Shown: positions 45,324-54,564, counted from the stretch's first letter. The stretch is 64,000 nt of DNA from Agrobacterium vaccinii (GCF_021310995.1 NZ_CP054151.1:1309001-1373000), one strand, 5' to 3'. Numbers and translations are program-made. The notes: generated by a model from the letters alone, not told the origin.

Positions 45324-46580
45324 TTATGCTGCGTAACGGCTGATTGCCAAATCTGCCGTCTCGATTTCGGGCGCTTTGCCGCTAATGAGGTCGGCCAGAA
45401 CCCGCGCAGAGCCGCAGGCCATCGTCCAGCCCAACGTACCGTGGCCTGTGTTGAGGTACAGATTGCTGTAGCGGGTCGCGCCGATGACGGGCGTTCCATC
45501 CGGCGTCATCGGGCGCAGGCCGCTCCAGAATTTCGCCTGGGTCTGGTCACCCGCACCACCGAAAAGGTCTTCGATGGAGTGTGTCAGCGTTGCCTGACGT
45601 TTTGCAGGCAAATCCTTGCTGAAACCGGCAATTTCTGCCATGCCGCCCACGCGGATACGGTCACCTAGACGCGTCATGGCAATCTTGTGCGCCTCATCCA
45701 TGACGGTCGAAACAGGCGCGCGCGCGGCATCCATGATGGGAACGGTAATCGAATAGCCCTTGACCGGGTAGACCGGCAGATCGATACCGAGGCGCTTGAG
45801 GAATTGCGGCGTATAGCTGCCCATCGCGCCGATGAAAACATCCGCCTCGATGGTGCCCTTTGTGGTTTCCACGGCCGTGACGCGACTGCCTTCGGTGATA
45901 GGGCGGGTGATGGCAGTATCGTACATGAACGTGACACCGGCCTGCTCCGCAAGCTTGGAAAGTTCGGTCGTGAACATGAAGCAATCGCCGGTTTCATCGC
46001 CCGGCAGGCGAAGGCCGCCGACGATCTTGTCTCGCGATCCCGAAAGGCCGGGCTCGACGGCCACGCAGCCATCTCTATCCAGAATTTCGTAGGGCACGCC
46101 ACCAGCCTTCAGCACGGCCACATCCTTACCGATACCATCGAACTGTTTCTGGGTGCGGAAGACTTCCAGCGTTCCCTGCGTGCGCTGATCGTACTGGATG
46201 CCTGTTTCCTCGCGCAGCGCCATCAGGCAGTCGCGACTATATTCAGCAACCCGCACCATGCGGCTCTTGTTGATGGCATAGCGCGATGAGGTGCAATTGC
46301 GCAGCATCTGGCCGATCCATTTCAGCGCGGCGGGGTCCAGCGTCGGGCGAATAATCAGCGGCGAGTGTTCCATGAACAGCCATTTCACGGCCTTCATGGG
46401 AATGCCGGGGGCCGCCCATGGTGAGGAATAACCGGGCGATACTTCACCGGCATTGGCAAAGCTGGTTTCCAGCGCCGCCGCAGGCTGGCGATCGATCACG
46501 GTTACGGAATGACCGGCTTTTGCCAGATACCAGGCGGACGTTACGCCGACGACACCGGCTCCGAGAATTACGATATTCAT
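45324..46580 (-). CDS. dadA: D-amino acid dehydrogenase small subunit DadA
   Basis: A 418-residue FAD protein that oxidises D-alanine and other D-amino acids to keto acids at the membrane. The FAD site is [53 protein letters not shown] is the DadA hallmark, and [16 protein letters not shown] plus [13 protein letters not shown] closes the flavin pocket. It follows the alanine racemase gene by seven bases in one operon, the standard dadA-dadX catabolic arrangement for L-alanine. An Lrp-type regulator is divergent from the operon. Confidence 0.95.
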   Translation of the reverse strand: MNIVILGAGVVGVTSAWYLAKAGHSVTVIDRQPAAALETSFANAGEVSPGYSSPWAAPGIPMKAVKWLFMEHSPLIIRPTLDPAALKWIGQMLRNCTSSRYAINKSRMVRVAEYSRDCLMALREETGIQYDQRTQGTLEVFRTQKQFDGIGKDVAVLKAGGVPYEILDRDGCVAVEPGLSGSRDKIVGGLRLPGDETGDCFMFTTELSKLAEQAGVTFMYDTAITRPITEGSRVTAVETTKGTIEADVFIGAMGSYTPQFLKRLGIDLPVYPVKGYSITVPIMDAARAPVSTVMDEAHKIAMTRLGDRIRVGGMAEIAGFSKDLPAKRQATLTHSIEDLFGGAGDQTQAKFWSGLRPMTPDGTPVIGATRYSNLYLNTGHGTLGWTMACGSARVLADLISGKAPEIETADLAISRYAA

Positions 46581-46587
46581 CTGCGTC

Positions 46588-47754
46588 TCACTCGTCTGCG
46601 TTTGTTGCGTGGCCGGTTGCGGCGGGCATATCTGGCTGAATGTAGGTACGTCGGTAGCGGTGGCCGAGGCCTGTCAGAATTTCATAGGCAATTGTACCCG
46701 CATCTTCGGCTATGTCTTCAATTGACTGATCCGGGCCGATCAATTGAACGAAGCTGCCATGGGTTAAAGTTCCCTCCGGCAGCGCTGAAATATCGATGCT
46801 GATACTGTCCATGGACACGCGACCTGCAATCGGCAGGCGCACCCCATTGAAATAGGCGGCACCGCTGTTGCTCAACGAGCGCGGCAGGCCATCGGCGTAA
46901 CCGGCGGCGAGTGTCGCCAGCCGCGTTTCGCCCGTCGTACGTAGAGAGCCGCCGTACCCCACCAATGTCCCGGCAGGTACCGTACGCGTCTGCACGACAG
47001 CAACATCCAGCCGCACCACCGGCTTCATCGGGTTTGGCCGTACCGAGGAAGGCGCGCCGCCATAGAGCGCGATGCCCGGACGCATGACGGCATTGTGGTA
47101 ATCCGCGCCCAGAAAGATGCCGCCTGAATTGGCAAAGCAAACGGGTGCATCGGGAAACATCTGAATGGCCCTACGCATCACGCTCAACTGGTCCGCATTG
47201 GCTGCGTGTTCAGGCTCATCCGCACAGGCCAGATGGCTCATGACGAAGGTGATATCGATGCCATCCAGTAGGTGTGGCGATGTTCTCAGCGTTTCGAGTT
47301 CTTGCGGCGCCATGCCGAGGCGTGACATGCCGGTGTCGATCTGAAGCGCCGCGGGCAGGGACTTGCTCAGCGTTGCCGCATGCGCAGCCCATTGCGCAAG
47401 CTGCTCCAGCGAGTTGATGACCGGTGTGATGTTCATGGCTGCGCAGGATGTCTCATTGCCCGGCTGCAAACCGTTCAGCACGAAGAGGGCGGCATCGCCC
47501 GGAATCCGCAACCGCAGTGCAAGTGCTTCATCGATATGCGCCACGAAGAAATGGCGGCAACCTGCGTCATACAGAACGGGGGCCACGACATCCGCGCCAA
47601 GGCCATAGGCGTTGGCTTTGACCACGGCACTGGTCACGGCTCCGGGCGCCCTAGCTTTGAGACTGAGGTAATTGTCTCGCAGAGCACCGAGGTCAATTTT
47701 CAGATAACCGCTGGCACCGCCGCTCGCCTTCTGGCGATTGATCGTCATGTCCAT
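46588..47754 (-). CDS. dadX: Alanine racemase (catabolic)
   Basis: A 388-residue PLP-dependent fold III racemase. The Schiff-base lysine is in [12 protein letters not shown] (K46), the second catalytic tyrosine in VGYGGSLR, and the [10 protein letters not shown] and [11 protein letters not shown] motifs are typical. It converts L-alanine to D-alanine, which DadA then oxidises. ATG 47754 is six bases after AAGGGAA. The 33 extra residues of the longer frame lie in the promoter. Its place before dadA suggests the catabolic enzyme rather than the cell-wall racemase Alr. Confidence 0.9.
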   Translation of the reverse strand: MDMTINRQKASGGASGYLKIDLGALRDNYLSLKARAPGAVTSAVVKANAYGLGADVVAPVLYDAGCRHFFVAHIDEALALRLRIPGDAALFVLNGLQPGNETSCAAMNITPVINSLEQLAQWAAHAATLSKSLPAALQIDTGMSRLGMAPQELETLRTSPHLLDGIDITFVMSHLACADEPEHAANADQLSVMRRAIQMFPDAPVCFANSGGIFLGADYHNAVMRPGIALYGGAPSSVRPNPMKPVVRLDVAVVQTRTVPAGTLVGYGGSLRTTGETRLATLAAGYADGLPRSLSNSGAAYFNGVRLPIAGRVSMDSISIDISALPEGTLTHGSFVQLIGPDQSIEDIAEDAGTIAYEILTGLGHRYRRTYIQPDMPAATGHATNADE

Positions 47755-47880
47755 CGTCGTTCCCTTGTTATTTTCCAACAAGACTATTGCAACGATCATC
47801 GAATTTTCGCAGTTTAGGCCATCGAATATTCCAGAAATTTCGATTTCACGCAATTTTCTACGATAAAACGGAATGATTTT

Positions 47881-48342
47881 ATGTCGGCTTTAGACGCTAC
47901 CGATCGTCATATCATTCGTGTGCTTCGCCTCAATGCCCGCATCAGCAATGCCAAGCTTGCGGCAGAGGTGGGCCTGTCGCCGTCCGCATGCTTGCGGCGG
48001 GTCGACATTCTGGAGCGAGAAGGCGTTATCAGGGGCTATACGGCGCTGACAGGAAGCATGGCGGGCGGCGAAGTTATCTCCGTCATCGTGCAGATCACGC
48101 TCGACCGGCAGACCGAGGATTTTCTCAACCGCTTCGAAAGCGCCGTGCGTCGATACCCGGAAATCCGCGAGTGCTATCTGATGACTGGCGGTTCGGATTA
48201 TTTCCTGCGGGTCGAGGTAGAAACAGCAGGCGATTTCGAACGTGTCCATAAGGATATACTATCGAAATTGCCCGGTGTTTCGCGCATCCATTCCAGCTTT
48301 GCCATTCGTAATGCGCTGGCAAGCCCCAAGCCACGGGGGTGA
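47881..48342 (+). CDS. Lrp/AsnC-family regulator of the dad operon
   Basis: A 153-residue Lrp-type protein with an N-terminal HTH (LDATDRHIIRVLRLNARISNAKLAAEVGLSPSACLRRVDILEREGVI) and a C-terminal RAM domain (YLMTGGSDYFLRVEVETAGDFERV) that binds amino acids. It is divergent from dadX-dadA with 126 bases between, the usual position of an alanine-responsive activator (DadR type). Its stop lies four bases from the convergent thiD stop. Confidence 0.9.
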   Translation: MSALDATDRHIIRVLRLNARISNAKLAAEVGLSPSACLRRVDILEREGVIRGYTALTGSMAGGEVISVIVQITLDRQTEDFLNRFESAVRRYPEIRECYLMTGGSDYFLRVEVETAGDFERVHKDILSKLPGVSRIHSSFAIRNALASPKPRG

Positions 48343-48346
48343 GTGA

Positions 48347-49147
48347 TCAAGCGCTCCACCACCGATAAAAATGATGGACGGGTCCATGCCCGTGGCCGAC
48401 ACGCAGGTCTCGGCCAGCAGCCAGCGCGCCTTGCAAATACTCCTTCGCCAAACCGATAGAATCTGCCAGCGAGACGCCGAGCGCCAGATGTGCCGTGATG
48501 GCGGAGGCTAGCGTGCAACCGGTGCCGTGATCATTGTCCGTCTCGATGCGCGGCATGGAAAATGTGTGGACAGTCTCGCCATCCAGCAGGATATCCGTGC
48601 TTTCAGCCCCGCTGCCGTGACCGCCCTTGATCAGCACCGCCCGCACTCCGGTGCGAAGAATGGCTTCCGCCTGACGGATTATCTCCTGCCTGTCCGTTGC
48701 GACCGGACTTGCGCTCAGTAGTGCCGCCTCCGGCAGATTGGGGGTTGCCAGCAGCGCGAGAGGAAGCAGGCGCAAGCGCAAGGTTTCAATCGCATCTTCC
48801 TGCAACAGCCGGTCGCCCGATGTCGCCACCATCACTGGGTCCAGCACAATGGGCGTGGGTTGGTTTGCAAGATGGGTGGCGATGGTCTCGATGGTTTCGA
48901 TACGCGAGACCATGCCGATCTTGACGGCATTGATATCGAGATCGGAAAATACAGCCTTCATCTGCGCGGTGATCATACCCGCCGAGATGTCTTCCACAGC
49001 GGTCACGCCTTTGGTGTTCTGCGCGGTGATCGCGGTCAGCACGCTGGCGCCGTAGACCCCGAGGGCTGAAAATGTCTTGAGGTCGGCTTGAATGCCCGCA
49101 CCGCCGCCGCTGTCGGAACCGGCGATCGTCAAAGCAATGGATGTCAT
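48347..49147 (-). CDS. thiD: Hydroxymethylpyrimidine/phosphomethylpyrimidine kinase
   Basis: A 266-residue ribokinase-like enzyme that phosphorylates HMP and HMP-P for thiamine synthesis. Signatures are IAGSDSGGGAGIQADLKTF (substrate and anion site) and DNDHGTGCTLASAITAHL with the catalytic aspartate/glycine loop. Third gene of thiM-thiE-thiD. Its ATG overlaps the thiE stop as ATGA, so translation is coupled. Confidence 0.95.
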   Translation of the reverse strand: MTSIALTIAGSDSGGGAGIQADLKTFSALGVYGASVLTAITAQNTKGVTAVEDISAGMITAQMKAVFSDLDINAVKIGMVSRIETIETIATHLANQPTPIVLDPVMVATSGDRLLQEDAIETLRLRLLPLALLATPNLPEAALLSASPVATDRQEIIRQAEAILRTGVRAVLIKGGHGSGAESTDILLDGETVHTFSMPRIETDNDHGTGCTLASAITAHLALGVSLADSIGLAKEYLQGALAAGRDLRVGHGHGPVHHFYRWWSA

Positions 49148-49803
49148 CGGCGCAACTCCAGTGCGGCATCGATTTCGTCACGAAAAGACTTTGTGGTCAT
49201 TGTAATATCGGGGGTGCGGAACAGCGCCGAAATTACCGCGACGCCATCTGCGCCAGCGGCGATGACGGGCCGCACCCGTTCCAGTGTGATACCTGCGATG
49301 GCACCGACCGCCATTTCGGGTCGCGCCTGTCTGAGATAGCTGCGCAACTGCCTGAGACCATCCAGCCCCACCGGTGCATCCGGGTTCACTTTGGAGATCG
49401 TTTCGAAAACACCACCGATGCAAGCGTAATCAGCGGGTGCCTGCGCCGCACGTTCGGCATCCGCGAGGCTCTTCACCGTGAGTCCGATAATCGCATCCGC
49501 TCCAAGCAAGCGCCTTGCCGTTTCGGCATCCATATCATCAGCACCCAGATGAACGCCATCGGCCCCCGATGCCAGCGCCACATCGACGCGATCATTGATG
49601 ACGAGCGGAACGCCTGTCGGCTTCAAGGCATCTAGGATGCGCTTGGCCTGCTCTATCATCGCGCGGGTTGTAGCCTGTTTGTCGCGATACTGGATAATGG
49701 TTGCCCCGTTGCGGGCCGCTATAGCCGCGAGATCCGGCAGCGGCGCAATGTCGGTCAACGAAGCATCCACAAGGGCGTTCAGCCGGTAGTCAACGGTCAT
49801 CAT
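49144..49803 (-). CDS. thiE: Thiamine-phosphate synthase
   Basis: A 219-residue TIM-barrel enzyme joining HMP-PP and thiazole phosphate to thiamine phosphate. Motifs include IIQYRDKQATTR, PLVINDRVDVALASGADGVHLGADD and the phosphate loop GVAVISALF. The start is ATG 49803 with AAGGA upstream, overlapping the end of thiM by 14 bases. ATG 49800 is also possible. The longer frame to 49857 lies within thiM and is not used. Confidence 0.94.
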   Translation of the reverse strand: MMTVDYRLNALVDASLTDIAPLPDLAAIAARNGATIIQYRDKQATTRAMIEQAKRILDALKPTGVPLVINDRVDVALASGADGVHLGADDMDAETARRLLGADAIIGLTVKSLADAERAAQAPADYACIGGVFETISKVNPDAPVGLDGLRQLRSYLRQARPEMAVGAIAGITLERVRPVIAAGADGVAVISALFRTPDITMTTKSFRDEIDAALELRR

Positions 49804-50527
49804 GTTCAATCCTTGCATGGGCGATAATGTCTGCTGTGTCGATGGCGTTGAGCGCATCGAGAAAGGTGGCCTCGAAGGTGCCGGGCCCGCGCGCGTGTTC
49901 GGCGGCCAGTTGGGCCGATACGCCGGTGACTGTCAGCGCCGCCGTGGCCGCCAACATCGCATTGGGCTCTACCGCCATGAAGGCTGCAATCACCCCGCCA
50001 GACAGGCACCCGGTGCCCGTAACCTTTGCCATCCACGGGTGGCCGTTCCTGATCGTTACCACGCGTGTAGTCTCGGCAAGCAGGTCTTGCGGACCTGTCT
50101 GAATGCGAAGGGCACTGCCGACATCGCCGATGACATCCATTTCCGCAGCGTTTCCACGCACGATCGTGGGCTTGAGTGCGATGAGTTCGCGCGCGAAATC
50201 CAGTCGGGAGGGCGAGTAATCGCAATGCACCGGGTCGATGATCCAAGGCTTGCTTGTGGCATTCGCCACCTTGACCGCCGTCCGAATAACGTCACGGCGG
50301 GCAGCGTCCAGTGTTCCCAGATTGATGGTGAGAGCACCAACCTTGGCCACGAAGCTCTCGATTTCCTCCTGCGATGACGTCATGGAGGGGACCGCGCCAA
50401 CGGCGGTGATACCGTCTGCGGTAAACTTCTGCACGACGGTATTCATCAGGCAGTGAACCCGTGGCCTTTGTTCGCGCACCCGTGACAGAACGTCTGCCAC
50501 CGCTTGCGCCGTCGGAAATTTCGCCAT
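49790..50527 (-). CDS. thiM: Hydroxyethylthiazole kinase
   Basis: A 245-residue ribokinase-like salvage enzyme that phosphorylates the thiazole moiety of thiamine. Motifs are RVHCLMNTVVQKF, GAVPSMTSS, the DPVHCDYS substrate loop and TGTGCLSGGVIAAF, whose cysteine/glycine loop is catalytic. First gene after the TPP riboswitch, about 80 bases downstream of its aptamer. The operon provides salvage and coupling steps but no de novo thiC or thiG is present. Confidence 0.93.
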   Translation of the reverse strand: MAKFPTAQAVADVLSRVREQRPRVHCLMNTVVQKFTADGITAVGAVPSMTSSQEEIESFVAKVGALTINLGTLDAARRDVIRTAVKVANATSKPWIIDPVHCDYSPSRLDFARELIALKPTIVRGNAAEMDVIGDVGSALRIQTGPQDLLAETTRVVTIRNGHPWMAKVTGTGCLSGGVIAAFMAVEPNAMLAATAALTVTGVSAQLAAEHARGPGTFEATFLDALNAIDTADIIAHARIEHDDR

Positions 50528-50605
50528 CGGTATCGCACTCCAGATATGACATCACGGAGATCCGGTTATGACGAAGAAAAGAAAAGCATGGCCAAGGGGC
50601 GACTG

Positions 50606-50702
50606 TTCCGTTCCTACGCCGGCATGACCCGGATCAGGTTCAAGGGTCCGGCTCAGCGCCATCTCAGCATCGTCAGATGCTCCCCTCGGAATGTCTGGAA
50701 AG
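50606..50702 (-). promoter_or_regulatory. TPP riboswitch (THI element)
   Basis: Read on the minus strand, the leader shows the aptamer core: GAGGGGAGC (50697 downward), CTGAGATGGCGCTGAG, ACCCTTGAACCTGATCC and GGGTCATGCCGGCGTAGGAA. CTGAGA and CCTTGAACCTGATC are the two near-invariant TPP-binding boxes, and the helix P1/P2/P4 order is correct. It precedes thiM by about 80 bases. The expression platform could hide the thiM ribosome binding site or terminate, and no clear terminator was seen. A TTGACA at 50722-50727 is a possible -35 box. Confidence 0.96.
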
Positions 50703-50739
50703 TGTCGTTTTTTGCGCCCGCTGTCAATGGGCGGGTGAG

Positions 50740-50763
50740 GGGCGGAAAACGTTGTTTCCGCCC
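50740..50763 (-). terminator. Hairpin downstream of the inositol dehydrogenase gene
   Basis: GGGCGGAAA (50740-50748) pairs with TTTCCGCCC (50755-50763) around six bases, just after the gene's stop at 50777 and ahead of the riboswitch promoter. No T-run follows on the minus strand. Confidence 0.5.
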
Positions 50764-50776
50764 GTCGATATATGGA

Positions 50777-51769
50777 TCAGACGATCTGGACGACGACTTT
50801 TTCGCGTGCGGATTTCAGCGCCGCATCGGCGAGTTTCAGCGCGATCAAGCCGTCATGGGCCGATGGTGATGGCGCCACGTTGTTTTCGATGGCGTCGATG
50901 AAAGCCTTGATTTCTGCGGCATAGGCTTCCGTGTAGCGTGTCATGAAGAAATCATGCAGCGGCGGGCGCGTATAGCCGTCCTTGGTCGCGATTTCGATGG
51001 AAACCGGGCGCTGGTTTTCGGCAGCGACGGAGCCGAGCGATCCGTGCACTTCGATACGCTGATCGTAACCATAGGTCGCGCGGCGCGAGTTGGAAATGAT
51101 AGCCTGGCGTCCGCTGGCAGTGGTCAGAATGATGCTGGCGCTGTCGAAGTCGCCCAGTTCGCCGATCTTCGGATCGACCAGCACGGACCCTGTCGCGAAC
51201 ACACTGACAATGTCTTCTCCCAGCAGGAAGCGGGCGATGTCGAAATCATGGATGGTCATGTCGCGGAAAATGCCGCCGGAGACCTTGATGTATTCGGGTG
51301 GCGGTGCGCCGGGATCGCGGCTGGTGATCGTCACCATCTCGACCTTGCCGATCTGGCCATCATCGATGGCCTTGCGCACGGCGCGGAAATGCGGATCGAA
51401 ACGGCGGTTGAAACCGAGCATGATCTTCGCATCGGTTTCCTTGACCACCTCGATGCAGGCGGCAGCGCGGGCGACATCCAGATCGATAGGCTTCTCGCAG
51501 AAGATCGCCTTGCCAGCGCGCGCGAACTGCTCGATCAGATCGGCATGCGTATTGGTCGGTGTGCAGATGATGACGGCGTCGATCTCTGCATCTGCCAACA
51601 CGGCATCGATGGTGCTGATTTTGCAGCCGGTCTCATCAGCAATCGCCTGAGCTGCGTCCTGAAAGGCATCGACAACGGCAACCAGTTTGGCGCGTTTGTC
51701 GGCGGCAATCGCCTTGGCATGCACTTTTCCGATGCGACCCGCACCCAGCAAAGCCAATCTCGTAACCAT
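50777..51769 (-). CDS. idhA: Inositol 2-dehydrogenase (Gfo/Idh/MocA family)
   Basis: A 330-residue NAD-dependent oxidoreductase that oxidises myo-inositol to scyllo-inosose. The Rossmann motif is LALLGAGRIGKVHAKAI, followed by EKPIDL with the catalytic lysine, GGIFRDMTIHDFDIARFLLGE with catalytic aspartate/histidine, and SRRATYGYDQRIEVHG, which closely follows S. meliloti IdhA as I recall it. The start is ATG 51769 behind GGGAGGAA. The gene stands alone, without iolBCDE in the window, but carries a GGAA-N6-TTCC box upstream, consistent with IolR control. Confidence 0.92.
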   Translation of the reverse strand: MVTRLALLGAGRIGKVHAKAIAADKRAKLVAVVDAFQDAAQAIADETGCKISTIDAVLADAEIDAVIICTPTNTHADLIEQFARAGKAIFCEKPIDLDVARAAACIEVVKETDAKIMLGFNRRFDPHFRAVRKAIDDGQIGKVEMVTITSRDPGAPPPEYIKVSGGIFRDMTIHDFDIARFLLGEDIVSVFATGSVLVDPKIGELGDFDSASIILTTASGRQAIISNSRRATYGYDQRIEVHGSLGSVAAENQRPVSIEIATKDGYTRPPLHDFFMTRYTEAYAAEIKAFIDAIENNVAPSPSAHDGLIALKLADAALKSAREKVVVQIV

Positions 51770-51850
51770 CGTTTTCCTCCCGATGTGAATGCCGGGTTCC
51801 GTTATGACTGTCGTCTCGCCTGGAACGGCAACGTGCACAATAGACCCATT

Positions 51851-51866
51851 TGGAATATATGTTCCA
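51851..51866. promoter_or_regulatory. IolR-type operator upstream of idhA
   Basis: TGGAATATATGTTCCA is a near-perfect palindrome of the form GGAA-N6-TTCC, the motif described for the rhizobial inositol repressor IolR. It lies 82 bases upstream of the idhA start. Confidence 0.7.
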
Positions 51867-52003
51867 TCTTGCTAGTGCGCCATTTCATTTGTGTCAAGCC
51901 ACCGATGAGCGGTCCTGCGGTGGCGTACAGGAGGGAAATATCCGACCGCAGATATCTACGCAGATGCACGGGTTCAGGCGGCGCGGGCAAGTGCCGTCTA
52001 ACG

Positions 52004-53341
52004 TCAGTTGTCAGGCATGCCGGGAATGCGATTGACCTCGATCATCTGCCGGATGGTGCGGTCCGCGACCCGTTCAGCACGGGCTTTGGACTGCTCCACA
52101 TCTTCGGGGAACGTATAGGTCATGTAGGATAGGGATGTTTCGAGGTCGTTGTTGTTGTGACCGAGGATGGCTGCAAAGTAGCTGTTTTTCGTCACGCTCG
52201 ATTGCGCAAAATTGCGATAGGCGATTTCCGCATAGAGATGGCGCAGGCCGTAGGGCTTCGGGGGTTCTTCCTTCGGCCAGATGTCCTCGAATTTGGCCAT
52301 AACGGCGTCGCGTAGCGGCAGGCGCACTTCGGCTGTGAAATCATCGACATTGAGGCCGAGCCATAGCTTGCCATCGCTGCTGTTGCGCAGGCGCCCATAG
52401 GCATCCAAAACGATTTTCGATTGTTCCAGCACCGGGATTTCATAGGTAACGCCAAATTTCGTGCCTTCGCCCTGCTTGGTTTTGGCCTGCCCATTGAACA
52501 GCACGCTCCATTTGGAAACGCCTTTGCCATAGGGCGCGGGTGTCAACTCAGCCTGGGTGAAGATTTCATAGGGACGACGCCCGGTGGTGCCCATCAGGCC
52601 TATGGCGATCGTCATAGGGTCCGAGGAGTGCAGATAGCGCCGACAGCGTCTCATGACTTCGGCATAGTTCTCGAAGGTAATGAGCGATCCGTGCTTGGTG
52701 GCGATCTTCGCCATTTTTATCTTGCGGGCTTCGTCGTAAAGCTGAGGCGTACCAGCGGCGATGCGCAACATCGGGTGGTCATCGCCGAAGGCTTCGCGAA
52801 CGGCATTGCGGTATTTGGTGATGTAGGAAATGACGGTCGCCTGCGCCTTGTCGCCCATGGACGCCATCTCGGCATCCCACAGAGTCTGCATCTCCTGTTT
52901 CGTCGTCAGCCCGTTGGTGGCCGCGATGAAGTCCGACACGCGCAGCAGAAACCGGGGTTTGCGGCCTGCCATGTTGCTTTCGGCACGCTCCAGCTTCTCC
53001 TGAATGGAATTGGCAACCCCACGCAGCGGGTATTCGACCGTTCGGATATAGGTGTCCAGCCGCTCCCGCAGTTTTTTCATGTTGCAGATGGCAAGCGGTG
53101 TCGTCTTTGGCCCGAAGGCATCCTTGAGCGCGTATCTATATTTTACGATGTAGAGTTCAAGCGTCTTTTCCGTGCGGCCATTGTCGAAATGGAAGCGTAC
53201 TTCTTCATTCCATAGGGCACTGATCTTCTTGGGATCGAACGTGCCATCCGGCTTGCGCGTGAGCTTCACCTTCTCGATGAAATCCGCGATACGCTCGACC
53301 AAAACCGGTGTTTTTGTTTTTCTTTTTTCGGCCACGGGCAT
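52004..53341 (-). CDS. telA: Protelomerase (telomere resolvase) TelA
   Basis: A 445-residue homologue of the Agrobacterium hairpin-telomere resolvase. The sequence follows the known C58 protein closely by memory: RKTKTPVLVERI at the start, HFDNGRTEKTLELYI, TPLAICNMKKLRERL and SYITKYRNA. Catalytic residues of this tyrosine-recombinase fold are present: R255 in TGRRPYE, the lysine-bearing GQAKTKQGEGTKFG, R367 in YGLRHLYAE, H395 in LGHNNND and nucleophile Y406 in ETSLSYMTYT. The enzyme cuts replicated telomere dimers and rejoins strands as hairpins. The ATG at 53341 follows GGAG. No telomere target was seen in the window. Confidence 0.96.
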   Translation of the reverse strand: MPVAEKRKTKTPVLVERIADFIEKVKLTRKPDGTFDPKKISALWNEEVRFHFDNGRTEKTLELYIVKYRYALKDAFGPKTTPLAICNMKKLRERLDTYIRTVEYPLRGVANSIQEKLERAESNMAGRKPRFLLRVSDFIAATNGLTTKQEMQTLWDAEMASMGDKAQATVISYITKYRNAVREAFGDDHPMLRIAAGTPQLYDEARKIKMAKIATKHGSLITFENYAEVMRRCRRYLHSSDPMTIAIGLMGTTGRRPYEIFTQAELTPAPYGKGVSKWSVLFNGQAKTKQGEGTKFGVTYEIPVLEQSKIVLDAYGRLRNSSDGKLWLGLNVDDFTAEVRLPLRDAVMAKFEDIWPKEEPPKPYGLRHLYAEIAYRNFAQSSVTKNSYFAAILGHNNNDLETSLSYMTYTFPEDVEQSKARAERVADRTIRQMIEVNRIPGMPDN

Positions 53342-53376
53342 CGTCAGCTCCAGCAATATGATTCGCTTTTAGAAAA

Positions 53377-53391
53377 GTATATTTTATATAC
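53377..53391 (-). promoter_or_regulatory. Palindrome in the telA promoter region
   Basis: GTATAT-TTT-ATATAC, with perfect six-base arms, lies 35-50 bases upstream of the telA start. It overlaps the AT-rich stretch that should contain the promoter (the minus strand reads TATAAAATATACT). It could be an operator for autoregulation or just promoter structure. Confidence 0.4.
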
Positions 53392-53421
53392 ATCACTCAA
53401 GGGCATTGTTGACTGCGTTTT

Positions 53422-54564
53422 TTACGCGAATGGGTCCGTAGGCGAGTTCGCGGGCTGCGTGAACCAGTGCGCGCCATCGTGGTCCATATAAATATGGTCT
53501 TCAAGGCGAATGCCGAAACGGCCGGGATAAACGAGCATGGGTTCGTTGGAAAAACACATGCCCTGCGCGAGCGGGGTGGTGTTTCCGCGCACGATATAGG
53601 GAGCCTCGTGAATTTCGAGCCCAAGCCCATGACCGGCGCGATGGGGCAGGCCCGGAAGCTGATAATCCGGGCCCAGACCGTGCCCGGCCATGACACGGCG
53701 GGCGGCGTCATCGAGTGCACTGCATGGCGTGCCGAGCTTGGCCGCATCGAAAACCGCCTGCTGCGCCTCGCGCTCGATGGCCCAGGCCTCTGCGAAATCC
53801 GGCGATGGTTCGTCGATCATGTATGTCCGCGTCAGATCGGAATGGTAGCCATCGATGCGCGTGCCGGTATCGACGAGGATCGCGTCTCCTGGCTGCAAAA
53901 TCTGGTCGCCATCCGCACCATGCGGCAGGGCAGTGGCAGTGCCGAAGGACACGATGCAGAAAGACGAGCCGCCTTCGCCGCCGAGTTCCAGATGCTGCTC
54001 ATCGATGAAACGCACGACCTCGGATGCGCGGATGCCATGCTTCATGATGCCATGCGCCCGCTTCTGTACGTCGAGCGTCAGGTTCATGGCATACTGGATG
54101 ATGGCGATTTCGGTCGTGGATTTGCAAGCCCGTAGGCTGCCAATCATCGGCCCGCCGTCACAAAGCCGGTCCTGACCCAGTTCTCTGGCAAGGCTGTGAT
54201 AGATGAAGAGCGGCAGCGCATCGTCAAGTGCGACGCGACCCGTGGCGCCAACGAGAGAGGCGACCAGTGCTGCCGGGCGCTCCTCTTCCTGCCAGATGTG
54301 AACCTCGCCATCGAGATGGGGCAAGGTATCGACACGGCTTTTTTCGAAACCGGGCACGACATAATGCAGTGCATCCTGCGTAACGACGGCGCCCAGCAGG
54401 CGTTCACTCTGATGCCAGACGAGACCGGTGAAATAGCGCAGGCTTTCCGACGAACCCAGAAGCAGAGCGCTAACACCTTGTTGCTCCATCAGGCGGCGCA
54501 GGCGATCCAGCCGCTGCTTGCGTTCCGCATCGCCAATCAGGTCCGGCTTCATTCCCAGGAGCAT
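53422..54564 (-). CDS. M24-family metallopeptidase (Xaa-Pro peptidase-like)
   Basis: A 380-residue creatinase/prolidase-type protein with an N-terminal creatinase-like domain and a pita-bread catalytic domain. The five metal ligands can be seen: D in ILVDTGTR, D in HSDLTRTY, H in PHRAGHGLGLEIHE, E in CFSNEPML and E in RLEDHIYM. It may cleave Xaa-Pro or related imide bonds. Subgroup assignment within M24 is not possible by eye. ATG 54564 is preferred with AGAGAAAGAA upstream, and the frame to 54624 and ATG 54552 are alternatives. It lies between acvB-lpiA and telA in the same orientation. Confidence 0.87.
   Translation of the reverse strand: MLLGMKPDLIGDAERKQRLDRLRRLMEQQGVSALLLGSSESLRYFTGLVWHQSERLLGAVVTQDALHYVVPGFEKSRVDTLPHLDGEVHIWQEEERPAALVASLVGATGRVALDDALPLFIYHSLARELGQDRLCDGGPMIGSLRACKSTTEIAIIQYAMNLTLDVQKRAHGIMKHGIRASEVVRFIDEQHLELGGEGGSSFCIVSFGTATALPHGADGDQILQPGDAILVDTGTRIDGYHSDLTRTYMIDEPSPDFAEAWAIEREAQQAVFDAAKLGTPCSALDDAARRVMAGHGLGPDYQLPGLPHRAGHGLGLEIHEAPYIVRGNTTPLAQGMCFSNEPMLVYPGRFGIRLEDHIYMDHDGAHWFTQPANSPTDPFA

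Noticed and set aside
50954..52132. A 392-codon open frame on the plus strand
   Set aside because: Antisense to idhA and the start of the telA-idhA gap. No recognisable protein features.
52004..53341. Phage integrase or prophage remnant
   Set aside because: The protein resembles TelA over its full length, and no phage genes, att repeats or tRNA target flank it.
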